Positions 42,948-51,259 of a DNA stretch of 64,000 nucleotides are shown one piece after another. Source of the stretch: an uncultured Alistipes sp. (GTDB lineage Bacteria > Bacteroidota > Bacteroidia > Bacteroidales > Rikenellaceae); contig USCH01000002.1 in assembly GCA_900553175.1 (NCBI GenBank), positions 23,287 to 87,286 of the forward strand, read 5' to 3'. The position numbers and the translations under genes were made by a program. The notes under the pieces are model-generated. The model was given only the letters and a program-made list of their open reading frames with translations, was not told the origin of the DNA and made no database searches. The number at the start of each line of letters is the position of its first letter. Position 1 is the first letter of the stretch.

Positions 42948-42955
42948 CAAAGTTA
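42948..42955 (-). promoter_or_regulatory. -7 promoter element of mqnA-corA (TAACTTTG)
   Basis: On the minus strand this is an exact TAnnTTTG match 35 bp before the mqnA start. Confidence 0.55.
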
Positions 42956-43228
42956 GGAAAAATTCGGCAGTTTTTTACAACGGGTGCGCAAAAAACGTCC
43001 CGAAAACTTGACAAGGGGGTGTCGCCCGGCGTATCTTCGCAGCACGATTCACACTCAAGTCCGCTCGGCGAGCGGATTATCGACAATAATTCGGGGTTGC
43101 CTCTCAACCCGTTGCGAATCGTTATCAACATCCGTCGACATTTTATCATCGGTTTTTTCAACAATCTGCCGTGCTGCGGGCGGTGCCGTCCGGAAGGGCT
43201 GCCGGCGCAGGCGAAACACATTCGGATC
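42956..43228. other. Intergenic boundary of the phage-derived module
   Basis: No gene is supported here. A weak plus-strand promoter candidate (TATCTTCG, 43032-43039) lies about 190 bp before the first module gene. The stretch 43080-43160 is less GC-rich than its surroundings. No tRNA, integrase or obvious att duplicate is seen at this edge. Confidence 0.45.
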
Positions 43229-44206
43229 ATGCTTACTTTTCCCCATGCACCCACCTCTTACTACGTGCCCGCCGGCCGGCCAGTCGAATTCACGGTCGCA
43301 AGCGATCCCGCTGCGACGTTCGACGTGCGGATTCTCGATGCCGCAGGCGGCGAACAGTTAGGCGTGCGGCGGTTCGCCGACACCTCGGAAGCCGTCGTCG
43401 ACGTGGCGCCCTGCGTCGCCCGCACCCTGCGCTTCGCTCCGCGGCCGGGCCGGACGGGACTGATCGACACGTCCGGCCGCGTGCGGTCGGTCCGCCTCTG
43501 CGCCGTACAGGCGGGGACGACCAGACAGCTCTTCTCGCACGAGCGGGTGCTGTATCCGGCAGCGGAGGAGAAGACGCTGCCTGCGTGGCTCTCCACCCTG
43601 CCGCGCGCCCGTCTGATCGCCCGCGACGAATGCGACGAGCTGTCCTGGCTGAGCGCCGATCCGCTGCGGGTGGTCGTCACGGCCTACGACCGTTCGGGCG
43701 ATACGGAGGGTTGCTCGTTTCAGACGGAGGGCGGCGGTCTGACCGCTTTGCGGCTTCGCGCCGCCGACTTCCCGGCGGCCGAACGGATCGAGGTGCAGGC
43801 CGGAGCGTGCGGCACGGTCGTGTACACGGTGATCCCACCGCTTGCGGAGGGGTGCCGGGTCGCCTGGCGCAGCGCCGAAGGTTCGGTCGAACACTACACC
43901 TTTCCCGTCGAGGTGTCGGAGCGCGTGACGGCGCGCCGGAAGCGGGTCTACGGCCCCGACGGGTATACGACGACCGGCGCCGAGACGCATTCGTGCCGGC
44001 GGCTCCGCTCGGCGTTCGAGACGCGCGAGGTGCTCGATGCGCTGGCCGGCATCCTCAGCTCGCCCGAAGTGTGGACGGTCGAGGCGGGAAAATACGTCCC
44101 GGTCGATGTGGCGGGCGAGGAGGCTTTCACGCACCGTCACGGCACGCTGAGCTGTCTGGAACTGGAGATTCGTCCCCGAATGAAAAACGAACGCATATGG
44201 AATTGA
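43229..44206 (+). CDS. Phage tail-like protein A (hypothetical)
   Basis: I do not recognise a named family for this 325-residue protein. It is beta-rich throughout, with no signal peptide or membrane segment, and opens MLTFPHAPTSYYVPAGRPVEFTVASDPAATFDV. The C-terminal half contains ETHSCRRLRSAFETREVLDALAGILSSPEVWTVEAGKYVPVDV. The start at 43229 is preferred; a frame extending to 43019 crosses the promoter candidate. It overlaps the next gene by 10 bp. Given the portal and capsid genes downstream, a tail or baseplate role is an inference. Confidence 0.65.
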   Translation: MLTFPHAPTSYYVPAGRPVEFTVASDPAATFDVRILDAAGGEQLGVRRFADTSEAVVDVAPCVARTLRFAPRPGRTGLIDTSGRVRSVRLCAVQAGTTRQLFSHERVLYPAAEEKTLPAWLSTLPRARLIARDECDELSWLSADPLRVVVTAYDRSGDTEGCSFQTEGGGLTALRLRAADFPAAERIEVQAGACGTVVYTVIPPLAEGCRVAWRSAEGSVEHYTFPVEVSERVTARRKRVYGPDGYTTTGAETHSCRRLRSAFETREVLDALAGILSSPEVWTVEAGKYVPVDVAGEEAFTHRHGTLSCLELEIRPRMKNERIWN

Positions 44207-46554
44207 GAATCGACGGCGTGCCGTGCGATCTGGGCGACGGACCGATCGTCGTGCCCGGATACGAAGAGCGGAAAATGACGGAGATCGGAGCGGCCCGCGA
44301 AGGGCGCTCGCTGCGGATCACCCTCCCGCGTTCGCCGCGCAACGACCTGCAGCTCTGCGACGAGTGCGACCTCCATGCGGGCGAGCGGTTCAACGGCTGC
44401 ATCCGCTACGGGGAGGTGCGGGCCGAGGGGGTGGTGCTGCTGGAGGGGCCGGTGAGGCTGCTGGCCGTGTCGTCCGACGGCTATTCGATCGAAATCCGCG
44501 ACGGCGGTGCCGAATGGGCGTCGATGGCGGCCCGGCACACGCTCGACGAGCTGGAGATCGACTACCGGGCCCGGCTGCTGCCCGAGACGATCGAGGCGAG
44601 CTGGACCGACGCATCCCCCGTGAAGTTCTTCCCCGTGCGCCGCGACGAGTATCCCCGGCAGAGCGGTTCGCAGGACCTGCTGCCGGCCCAGCGGCTGCTG
44701 ACGGTGGACGACTACCACCCGTTCCTGCATCTGGCCACGATGGTCGAGCGCATCTTCGGGCAGGCGGGGTACCGGACGGAGAGCGATTTCCTGCGGTCGG
44801 ACTTCTTCCGCTCGCTCTACATGAGCGGAGCCTATGCATCCCGCGAAACGGCGGCCGCCGAGGCCCGCATGGGCTTCTTCGCCCGGCGCCTCGCTCCCGC
44901 CACGGCCGTGGCGAGTGCGGCGGGGCGGGTCTATGCCGACCCGCTGGCCGAGGTCAACACGGTGGGCAACATCGTCGATACGGCGACGCCCCAGACGCTC
45001 GATGCCGACGGAGAGCCCGTGCCCGAACTGTACGACAACGGACACGGATTCGGTCTGGAGAACGGGATGATCCGCTTCCGCCCCGTCTCGGAGGTGAGCG
45101 TCGGATTCGAATATGATCTGCGCTACACCACCGATCACCGCATATGGAGCCGCACGCGGCTCCGGGGGTTCGACTCGATCTATCTGGGACCCGGATCGGA
45201 GATGCGTTTCGAACTGCCGAACCGCTACGAGGACCGGCGCGGAGACATCCGGCCCGGGTCGGCGTATCGCGTGGTGGTGTTCGACCATGCGGCGGGCGAT
45301 CGTTACCGGCTGACCTGCATCCGCAACGGCGCGGGCGAGGCGACCTGGACGACTTTCGCCGCCCGGTCGTTCCTGACGTCGACCCCTGCGGCCGGGACGA
45401 CCGCCGATCCGGTGCTGTGGGTGATGCGCGACGGCGCATGGACCGAGTATTCGGGCGACTGGGCCCTCTACGACGGTTATGTGGGCGAGACCGGACGGAC
45501 GACGGTCGAGGTGCGGGTGCGCACGGCTGCCGAGATCGTCTCGCCCTCGTCGCCGAAGTATTTCCATGCGATCCAGTTCTTCGGGGCCGAGGCGGGCATG
45601 TCGCTGACGCTCGACAAGCGCTGTTCGATGCAGCCGCGGTTTCTGGCCGCACCGGGCTACGGAGCGACGCTCGCTTTCGCCGACGTGGCGCGCCACCGGA
45701 TCCGGCAGTCGGAACTGCTCGAAGCGATCGCCCACCTCTTCAATCTGCGGTTCTACACCGAGGAGCCGACCCGCACGGTGTGGATCGAACCGGCCGACGG
45801 CTTCTACGGCGCCGGACCCGACGCGGACTGGAGCGGCCGGAGCGATTTCGACGCCCCCGTCGTGCGGATCCAGGGGGCTCCGCAGGTGCATGAACTGCGA
45901 ACGTGGTGTTATCAGCCGGCCGACGGAGCCGTGGCCCGCCGCGACCGGGAAAACGGAACCGAGACGGGAGCCTGGTCGCGGCAGACCGAATCGGCGGCGG
46001 CCTTGCTGGGCGAGGAGCGGCTGCGCAATCCGATTTTCCGTCCGACGCTTTCGGTGGCGGGGCACTGTGCCGACGCGCCCGCGGCGCTGGTGCCCGACGT
46101 GGGCGACCGCGACGCGGCCGACGGGGACGGCGTCAATTTCGCGCCCCGCATCGTCCGCTACGCCGGCATGCATCCGCTGCCCGAGGGGCAGCGCTGGGGG
46201 TATCCTTCGTATGGCGGCTCCTATCCGCTGGCGGCTTTCCATTTCGCGGGCGACGGTGCGGAGGAGCCCTTCACCCTCGGATTCGAGGATCGGGACGGCG
46301 CCGCGGGGCTGCACCGCTACTACGACCGGCAGGCGGCGCGCGATGCGGAGGGCGAGCGCATCGGACTGACGCTGCGGATGGCGCCGCACGAATTCGCGGG
46401 GCTGTTCGCGCCCGGCACGGGAGCCGCCGAGGTGCGGTCGGTCTTCCGCATCGGCACGGGTCGCGGCACGGTGCGGGCCCTGCTCCGGGAGGTCGGCGAT
46501 TACGATCCGGCCGCAGGCACCGCGAAGTGCGTTTTCACCCGGGAGACGGCGTGA
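44197..46554 (+). CDS. Large phage tail/baseplate-like protein B
   Basis: This 785-residue protein begins MELRIDGVPCDLGDGPIVVPGYEERKM, is soluble and largely beta-rich, and has a helical segment around YHPFLHLATMVERIFGQAGYRTESDFLRSDFFRSLYMSG. It looks like the large structural proteins that follow tape-measure genes in Bacteroidetes prophages, though I cannot name the family. The start overlaps the previous stop; a longer open frame from 43171 is an antisense-like artefact of GC-rich coding. The coding frame is fully intact. Confidence 0.65.
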   Translation: MELRIDGVPCDLGDGPIVVPGYEERKMTEIGAAREGRSLRITLPRSPRNDLQLCDECDLHAGERFNGCIRYGEVRAEGVVLLEGPVRLLAVSSDGYSIEIRDGGAEWASMAARHTLDELEIDYRARLLPETIEASWTDASPVKFFPVRRDEYPRQSGSQDLLPAQRLLTVDDYHPFLHLATMVERIFGQAGYRTESDFLRSDFFRSLYMSGAYASRETAAAEARMGFFARRLAPATAVASAAGRVYADPLAEVNTVGNIVDTATPQTLDADGEPVPELYDNGHGFGLENGMIRFRPVSEVSVGFEYDLRYTTDHRIWSRTRLRGFDSIYLGPGSEMRFELPNRYEDRRGDIRPGSAYRVVVFDHAAGDRYRLTCIRNGAGEATWTTFAARSFLTSTPAAGTTADPVLWVMRDGAWTEYSGDWALYDGYVGETGRTTVEVRVRTAAEIVSPSSPKYFHAIQFFGAEAGMSLTLDKRCSMQPRFLAAPGYGATLAFADVARHRIRQSELLEAIAHLFNLRFYTEEPTRTVWIEPADGFYGAGPDADWSGRSDFDAPVVRIQGAPQVHELRTWCYQPADGAVARRDRENGTETGAWSRQTESAAALLGEERLRNPIFRPTLSVAGHCADAPAALVPDVGDRDAADGDGVNFAPRIVRYAGMHPLPEGQRWGYPSYGGSYPLAAFHFAGDGAEEPFTLGFEDRDGAAGLHRYYDRQAARDAEGERIGLTLRMAPHEFAGLFAPGTGAAEVRSVFRIGTGRGTVRALLREVGDYDPAAGTAKCVFTRETA

Positions 46555-46617
46555 CGCGTTTCGCTCCGTCCTTCCGTTCCAATCATTCATTGTTTCACTT
46601 TCAACCATTCCTGTTTT

Positions 46618-47487
46618 ATGAAGTCGGAAATTCAAATCCGCAACGAGGCGGATCTGTGCCGCATCGAGATCGAGGGAACGATCGGCGTGCCCGAAGAGTG
46701 GCAGTTCGACGATCCCGAAAGCCGTGTGGCGACCTACGAGCGGTTTCGCGCGGCGTTGGACCGCATCGCAGGCATCCGGGCTCCGGAGATCGTGGTCGAC
46801 ATCCGTTCGACGGGCGGCGACGTCAACGATGCCCTGCTCATCCACGATGCCCTGTGCCAGACCGGGGCGCACATCACCACCCGCTGCTTCGGGTACACCG
46901 CATCGGCGGCGACGATCATCGCCCAGGCCGCCTCGGACGGCTGCCGGGAAATATCGGCCAATGCGCTCTACCTGATCCACACGTCGGTGTGCGCCACCGA
47001 AGGGAACGCTTCGGAGCTGGCCGGGAAGCTCGAGCTGCTCCGGCAGACCGACGAACGGCTTGCGGCCCTCTATGCCGCGCGTTCGGGCCGCGCGGTCGAG
47101 GAGTTCGAGGCGCTGATGGCCGAGAACAACGGCAACGGCCGCTGGCTTTCGCCCGAGGAGGCGGTGGCGGCCGGTCTGGCCGACCGGATCGTCGGGGCCG
47201 ACGAACGCTCCGACGCGGAGCGTCCGGGCAACATCGTCCGCGGCTGGGAGCGTCTGCTCGCCCGCTGCGGGTTGCGGCGGAGCGAAGAGATGCCCGAGGA
47301 CCGCAACATCCTGCACTTCGGTCAGAGCGCTCCGCAGCGGCGGCCGCAGACGGAGCCGGACGGCGACGGGGCGCAGCGGGCGATGCCGACTCGGACCCGC
47401 TCCTGCGAGGATCCCTCCTACGCCGAAGCGGTCCTGACGGCCAATCAGCGGGCCTATGCCGAAGACGCGAAGCTGTTTCACAAATAA
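46618..47487 (+). CDS. ClpP-fold prohead-type protease
   Basis: This 289-residue protein has a ClpP/crotonase fold in residues 1-195: VDIRSTGGDVNDALLIHDALC, the serine loop CFGYTASAATIIAQAA (S96) and the histidine in ALYLIHTSV (H121), then WLSPEEAVAAGLADRIVGA. This is the usual ClpP-type prohead protease that processes phage scaffolds or capsids. The last 90 residues are low-complexity and charged, as expected for a fused scaffold-like tail. It precedes the capsid-like gene, as in many phages. The leader is pyrimidine-rich. Confidence 0.85.
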   Translation: MKSEIQIRNEADLCRIEIEGTIGVPEEWQFDDPESRVATYERFRAALDRIAGIRAPEIVVDIRSTGGDVNDALLIHDALCQTGAHITTRCFGYTASAATIIAQAASDGCREISANALYLIHTSVCATEGNASELAGKLELLRQTDERLAALYAARSGRAVEEFEALMAENNGNGRWLSPEEAVAAGLADRIVGADERSDAERPGNIVRGWERLLARCGLRRSEEMPEDRNILHFGQSAPQRRPQTEPDGDGAQRAMPTRTRSCEDPSYAEAVLTANQRAYAEDAKLFHK

Positions 47488-47613
47488 AATGTCCGGCCAC
47501 GGGCCGGACGGGCCGAAGTCCTCCCAGCGGAGGCCCGCAAAAAACACTGCGCGCTCCGCAGGCTTCAGTCCGCTTCAACCTTTTCATTTTTCACCTTTAA
47601 CTTTTCAAAAATC
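47488..47613 (+). other. Pyrimidine-rich leader of the capsid-like gene
   Basis: The 126-bp gap opens with a GC-rich stem (ccggccacgggccgg) and ends in about 50 bases rich in T and C (cttttcatttttcaccttt...) directly before the ATG. A similar T/C-rich leader precedes the protease gene (46570-46617) and the natB-like gene (9870-9936). Confidence 0.5.
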
Positions 47614-48591
47614 ATGAGTTTTCTCGAAAGTGCCAAGCAGTACACCGGTGCCGAACTGGACACCATCTTTTTCCGACCCTTCCTGACCGGCCCTTCGGCC
47701 GAGGAGCTGGGCGTGAGGGTGCTTTACAACATGCCCGTGCCCACCACCGTACAACTCTGGGACGGGCAGCGCAACATCCTCCAGAAGTACACCGCCGCAG
47801 GCTGGACGGGCGGCGATCCGGCGACCAAGTACCAGAAGACCCTCTCGCTCAACCGCGTGAAGGCCGAACTCGGATTCTCGGCTGCCGACTACTTCTCGCT
47901 CGTCTACGAGAAGATCGCCGCCCGCGCCGACGTCAACATGGACGATCTGACGGGCACGGAGCTCGAACAGGCCGAGACGGCGCTCTTCCGTCAGGCCGTG
48001 GCCGAGAACATCCGCGCCACGATGTGGGTGGGCAACACGGCCGCCTCGTCGGGCTACAACACCTTCAACGGCTTCCTGCGTGCGCTGGACAGCGGCGTGT
48101 CGGCCGAGTTGTTCTACTTCAAGTCGTTCCAGTCGGCGGCGCTCGCCGATCCCGCCTATGCGGTGACCCTCTTCGACGATCTGTGGAAGAACGCCGACAT
48201 GCGCATCCAGGACATGAAGGCCGAAGGACAACTGGCGTTCTTTGTCACCTCGGACATCTACTTCCTCTATGAGAAGTACCTCGACTCGAAGGGGGTCGAT
48301 GCGGCCTATTCGGGGGTCGTCGACGGCCGCAAGGGGCTGGCCTACCACGGCATTCCCGTCATCGACGTGCGTCTGGGCAACTACCTCGCGGGTACCTCCT
48401 ACCCCAAGTCGTTCTGCCTGCTGACCGACCGCCGCAACCTGGTGCTGGCCGTCAATACGGCCGACTTCCCCGGCAACGAGGTGCGCATGTGGTACAACCC
48501 CGACCAGATGGAGAACCGCCAGCGCGCCGTCTTCATGGCCGGATGCGACATCCTCGACGAGACGCTCGTAAGCTACGCCTACCTTGCCTAA
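47614..48591 (+). CDS. Phage major capsid-like protein
   Basis: This 325-residue protein starts MSFLESAKQYTGAELDTIFFRPFLTGPSAEELGVRVLYNMPVPTTV. Its order (N-terminal helix, long central alpha/beta region, C-terminal beta part with CLLTDRRNLVLAVNTADFPGNEVRMWYNPDQMENRQRAVFMAG) is that of HK97-type major capsid proteins. Placement between a prohead protease and a portal supports the call. No N-terminal delta/scaffold domain is seen, which fits a separate or fused scaffold in the protease tail. Assignment comes from context and general resemblance, not a specific motif. Confidence 0.75.
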   Translation: MSFLESAKQYTGAELDTIFFRPFLTGPSAEELGVRVLYNMPVPTTVQLWDGQRNILQKYTAAGWTGGDPATKYQKTLSLNRVKAELGFSAADYFSLVYEKIAARADVNMDDLTGTELEQAETALFRQAVAENIRATMWVGNTAASSGYNTFNGFLRALDSGVSAELFYFKSFQSAALADPAYAVTLFDDLWKNADMRIQDMKAEGQLAFFVTSDIYFLYEKYLDSKGVDAAYSGVVDGRKGLAYHGIPVIDVRLGNYLAGTSYPKSFCLLTDRRNLVLAVNTADFPGNEVRMWYNPDQMENRQRAVFMAGCDILDETLVSYAYLA

Positions 48592-48595
48592 AGAG

Positions 48596-48632
48596 GGGCC
48601 GCCGCAGGGGCCTCGGGGCCTCTGCGGCGTTC
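48596..48632 (+). terminator. Attenuator-like hairpin after the capsid-like gene
   Basis: A near-perfect GC-rich inverted repeat (cgccgcaggggcc / ggcctctgcggcg) lies within 10 bp of the capsid stop. It lacks a good T run, so it is more likely an mRNA 3'-end stabiliser or partial attenuator than a full terminator. The rest of the gap to the portal gene (48633-48759) is GC-rich with no gene. Confidence 0.4.
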
Positions 48633-48759
48633 CCCGTCTGCGGGCGCCGGGCCGGAGCCGGCGGAGGCGACGCAAGAATCGCGGGCCTGCGCCGGGGGCG
48701 GCAGCGGCTCGCCCGGTCTCCGATCGGATTTCGCATCAACGGATAACTGACACAAGACA

Positions 48760-49992
48760 ATGGACAAGAAAAAAAACTACCGTACGGCCGTGGCGGTTTC
48801 GAACCGCACGCAGCCGTCTTTCGTCACGGTCGGCGCCGGACGCGTCGAGAGCGACAAGTTCTGGCGCTGGGGCGACGACAACCTTTTCCCGTGCGCCCTG
48901 GCCCTGATGGCCCGCCGCTCGACCACCCACCGCCGCATCATCAACGACAAGGCCGACTACATTTCGGGCAAGGGATTCGTCTGCGACGAGGAGCGGGCGC
49001 CCCGTCTGAAAGCGTTCGTCGACCGGGTGAACGCCCAGGGCGAGAGCCTCAGGCAGGTTGTGGGCAAGCTCGCATTCGACAAGGCGCTGTTCGGCAATGC
49101 CTTCCTGGAGATCGCCACCGACGAGCGGCATTCGTTCCTCGCATTCTGGCACCAGGACGCCTCGCGCTGCCGCGTGGCGCGCGACGAGGAGCATGTGCTG
49201 CTGCACCACGACTGGTCGGCGTTCAATCCGGCCGAGGCGCGGACGCTGCCGCTCTACCCCCGCTTCGAGAGGCAGGACGACGGCACGCTGCGGGCGATGA
49301 TCCACTACAAGGACTACGAGCCCATGTTCAGCCACTACGGCGTGCCGCCCTACATCGCCGGATTCAACGTCTCGGCCATCGCCTACAAGACCGACCGCTG
49401 GAACATTTCGCGTCTGGACAATTCGTTCCAGCTTTCGGGCGTGCTGATGCTCGACTCGGCCGTCGACAGCGAAGCCGAGGCCGACCGGATCGTGCGGCTG
49501 GCCGAGGAGAAGTTCGCGGGAAATCCCGGCCAGGTGATGTTCGTCCTGCGCGACGGGGAGGGACAGGCGGACAATTCGCGGTTCATCCCCATTTCGTCGC
49601 AGAACGAGGGGGACTGGCAGGCGCTGCACGAACAGGCCGTGGGCGACATCGTCGTGGCGCACTCGTGGTTCCGCACGCTGAGCGGTCTGGACTATTCGGG
49701 CGGCTTCAGCGCCGAACGCATCCTGCACGAATACGAGGTGGCGCTCAATACGGTCATCCTGAGCGAGCAGGCCGAGCTGCTGGAGCCCATGCGCGAAGCG
49801 ATCGCCTCGGTGCTGGGCACAGACGCCTCGTCGCTCGAGATCGTCAACCGCCCGCCCACGCGTTCGAAACCCATCTACATGAAGGTCTGGGAGGCCCGCA
49901 AGGCCGACGGACTGGACTACGATCCCGAAGACCCCCGGCAGCAGGCTTTCCTGTCGGAGATCACCAAATACAACATCCGAAGCATCGATTGA
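48760..49992 (+). CDS. Phage portal protein
   Basis: This 410-residue protein fits the phage portal family: an N-terminal WGDDNLFPCALALMARRSTTHRRIINDKADYISGKGF block (residues 32-70), a central wing region (AFLEIATDERHSFLAFWHQD), the NISRLDNSFQLSGVLMLDSAVDSEAEADRIVRLAEEKFAG segment, and the C-terminal helical part LEPMREAIASVLGTDASSLEIVNRPPT. A portal forms the dodecameric ring at the capsid vertex where DNA enters. In most phages it precedes protease and capsid genes; here it follows them. Confidence 0.85.
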   Translation: MDKKKNYRTAVAVSNRTQPSFVTVGAGRVESDKFWRWGDDNLFPCALALMARRSTTHRRIINDKADYISGKGFVCDEERAPRLKAFVDRVNAQGESLRQVVGKLAFDKALFGNAFLEIATDERHSFLAFWHQDASRCRVARDEEHVLLHHDWSAFNPAEARTLPLYPRFERQDDGTLRAMIHYKDYEPMFSHYGVPPYIAGFNVSAIAYKTDRWNISRLDNSFQLSGVLMLDSAVDSEAEADRIVRLAEEKFAGNPGQVMFVLRDGEGQADNSRFIPISSQNEGDWQALHEQAVGDIVVAHSWFRTLSGLDYSGGFSAERILHEYEVALNTVILSEQAELLEPMREAIASVLGTDASSLEIVNRPPTRSKPIYMKVWEARKADGLDYDPEDPRQQAFLSEITKYNIRSID

Positions 49993-49993
49993 T

Positions 49994-50482
49994 ATGAAAA
50001 CGCTCGTTTCGCCGGTTCGGGTCGTCGAACTGGCATTCCCCGACGAGGCGATTCCGCCTTCGTCGGTCACCGAAGCCGACATCGCCGCCGCCGAGGAGCG
50101 GTGGATCGTGCCCGTCATCGGCCGCGGGCTCCACGAGGCGCTGCTCGACGGCGCCCACACGTCGCTGCGCGACGACTTTCTGGCGGCCCCCGCGGCGCTC
50201 TACACGCGTGCGGCGCTGCAATCCCGGCTCGATGTGCGCACCGGACGCTGCGGCACCTCGGCACCCAGGACCGACTGGGGCCAGCCGGCCGGAGCCGAAG
50301 CGCTGGGCAGGCTGCGCCGGCAGCTGCTCCGCCAGGCGCGGACGCTGCTGGAGCGAGCCTCGGAGTATCTGCGCGCCCACGCGGAGGAGTTTCCGCTCTA
50401 CGATCCCCGGAACGACATCCTCGCCCGCCGCACCATAGCGGGCGGCATTCTGCTCGGCGGCGATGGCTCGGGGGCTCGATAA
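49994..50482 (+). CDS. Head-tail connector-like protein (DUF6712-like)
   Basis: This 162-residue helical protein starts 1 bp after the portal stop. Segments such as SVTEADIAAAEERWIVPVIGRGLHEALLDG and GRLRRQLLRQARTLLERASEYLRAHAEEFPLYDPRND resemble the small alpha-helical adaptor (gp6-like) proteins that sit below the portal in Bacteroidetes phages. The DUF number is from memory and tentative. It overlaps the next gene by 20 bp. Confidence 0.6.
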   Translation: MKTLVSPVRVVELAFPDEAIPPSSVTEADIAAAEERWIVPVIGRGLHEALLDGAHTSLRDDFLAAPAALYTRAALQSRLDVRTGRCGTSAPRTDWGQPAGAEALGRLRRQLLRQARTLLERASEYLRAHAEEFPLYDPRNDILARRTIAGGILLGGDGSGAR

Positions 50483-50861
50483 CTGCAATCCGGGCAACAT
50501 CCGCCGCTCGGCCGTGCGCTACAGAGGCGAGGTGCAGCCGTCGCGCGACCCGGCGTTCAAGCAGTTCGAGACGATGGCCTGGGGCTATCGGGCCATTTTC
50601 GTGCTGCTCGACACCTACCGCACGCGCCACGGGCTCGACACCGTTGCGGGGATGATCGCCCGCTGGGCGCCGCCCTCGGAAAACCGGACCGACTCCTACA
50701 TCCGCGCCGTGTGCGGGCGCACGGGGCTCCGGCCCGACGAACCCGTCGATACGCGCGACCGCCGGACGATGGTGCCCGTGGCAGCCGCCATTTCGCGCGT
50801 GGAAAACGGCGTCGACGCCTCGATGGCCGACGTGGAGCGCGGCTGGGAGCTGTTCGTGTGA
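50463..50861 (+). CDS. Phage structural protein P5-like protein
   Basis: This 132-residue protein begins MARGLDNCNPGNIRRSAVRYRGEV. The NPGNIR motif and the later YIRAVCGRTGLRPDEPVDTRDRRTMVPVAAAISRVENG are characteristic of small Bacteroidetes phage proteins annotated as 'structural protein P5', a lysozyme-like group. In virions such proteins may help penetrate peptidoglycan. It is the last gene of the phage-derived module, overlapping the connector-like gene by 20 bp. Confidence 0.75.
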   Translation: MARGLDNCNPGNIRRSAVRYRGEVQPSRDPAFKQFETMAWGYRAIFVLLDTYRTRHGLDTVAGMIARWAPPSENRTDSYIRAVCGRTGLRPDEPVDTRDRRTMVPVAAAISRVENGVDASMADVERGWELFV

Positions 50862-50956
50862 AGCGGCGGTTCGGTGTGGGGCCTTGCGGGCTGAAAATGC
50901 AAAAACATGTTTGCGAACATTGAGGAAGTCTTTGCGATGGTTATTCTTTTGTACCG

Positions 50957-51205
50957 ATGGAAAAGCAAAGACATTATCGCAAGGATCATGAGTTTGCCAA
51001 ACTGGTTGCGCAGCGGATTCGTCAGCTCCGTTACGAGTGCGGTTACACCCAGGAGGATGTGATCGACAAGACGCATCTGGACATCCATCGTTACGAGGCG
51101 GGAAATTCGATTCCGCTCCTTTCGTCGATCGTCAAACTCTGCCGGTTTTTTGGCCTGACCCTCGACGAATTCTTCGCTCCGCTGAACTATCCGCCTCGGG
51201 AGTAG
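50957..51205 (+). CDS. Small XRE-family helix-turn-helix regulator
   Basis: This 82-residue protein is essentially one XRE helix-turn-helix domain (residues 15-72, with VAQRIRQLRYECGYTQEDVIDKTHLDIHRYEAGNSIPLLSSIVKLCRFFGLTLDEFF). It could regulate the phage-derived module upstream or be an unrelated chromosomal gene; it has no other domain to guide this. It sits 95 bp after the P5-like gene and 54 bp before comEC. Confidence 0.85.
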   Translation: MEKQRHYRKDHEFAKLVAQRIRQLRYECGYTQEDVIDKTHLDIHRYEAGNSIPLLSSIVKLCRFFGLTLDEFFAPLNYPPRE

Positions 51206-51259
51206 CCGGACATCCGGGCGCATGCCCGGACGGCGGCGCTCCGCATTCGATAGCTCCCC

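Noticed and set aside
43171..44196. N-terminal extension of the large tail-like gene to 1,127 residues
   Set aside because: The added 342 residues are the out-of-frame reading of the preceding tail-like gene; the true start is ATG 44197.
43229..51205. A complete, inducible prophage
   Set aside because: No integrase, terminase, replication, tape measure or lysis cassette is visible in or around the module.
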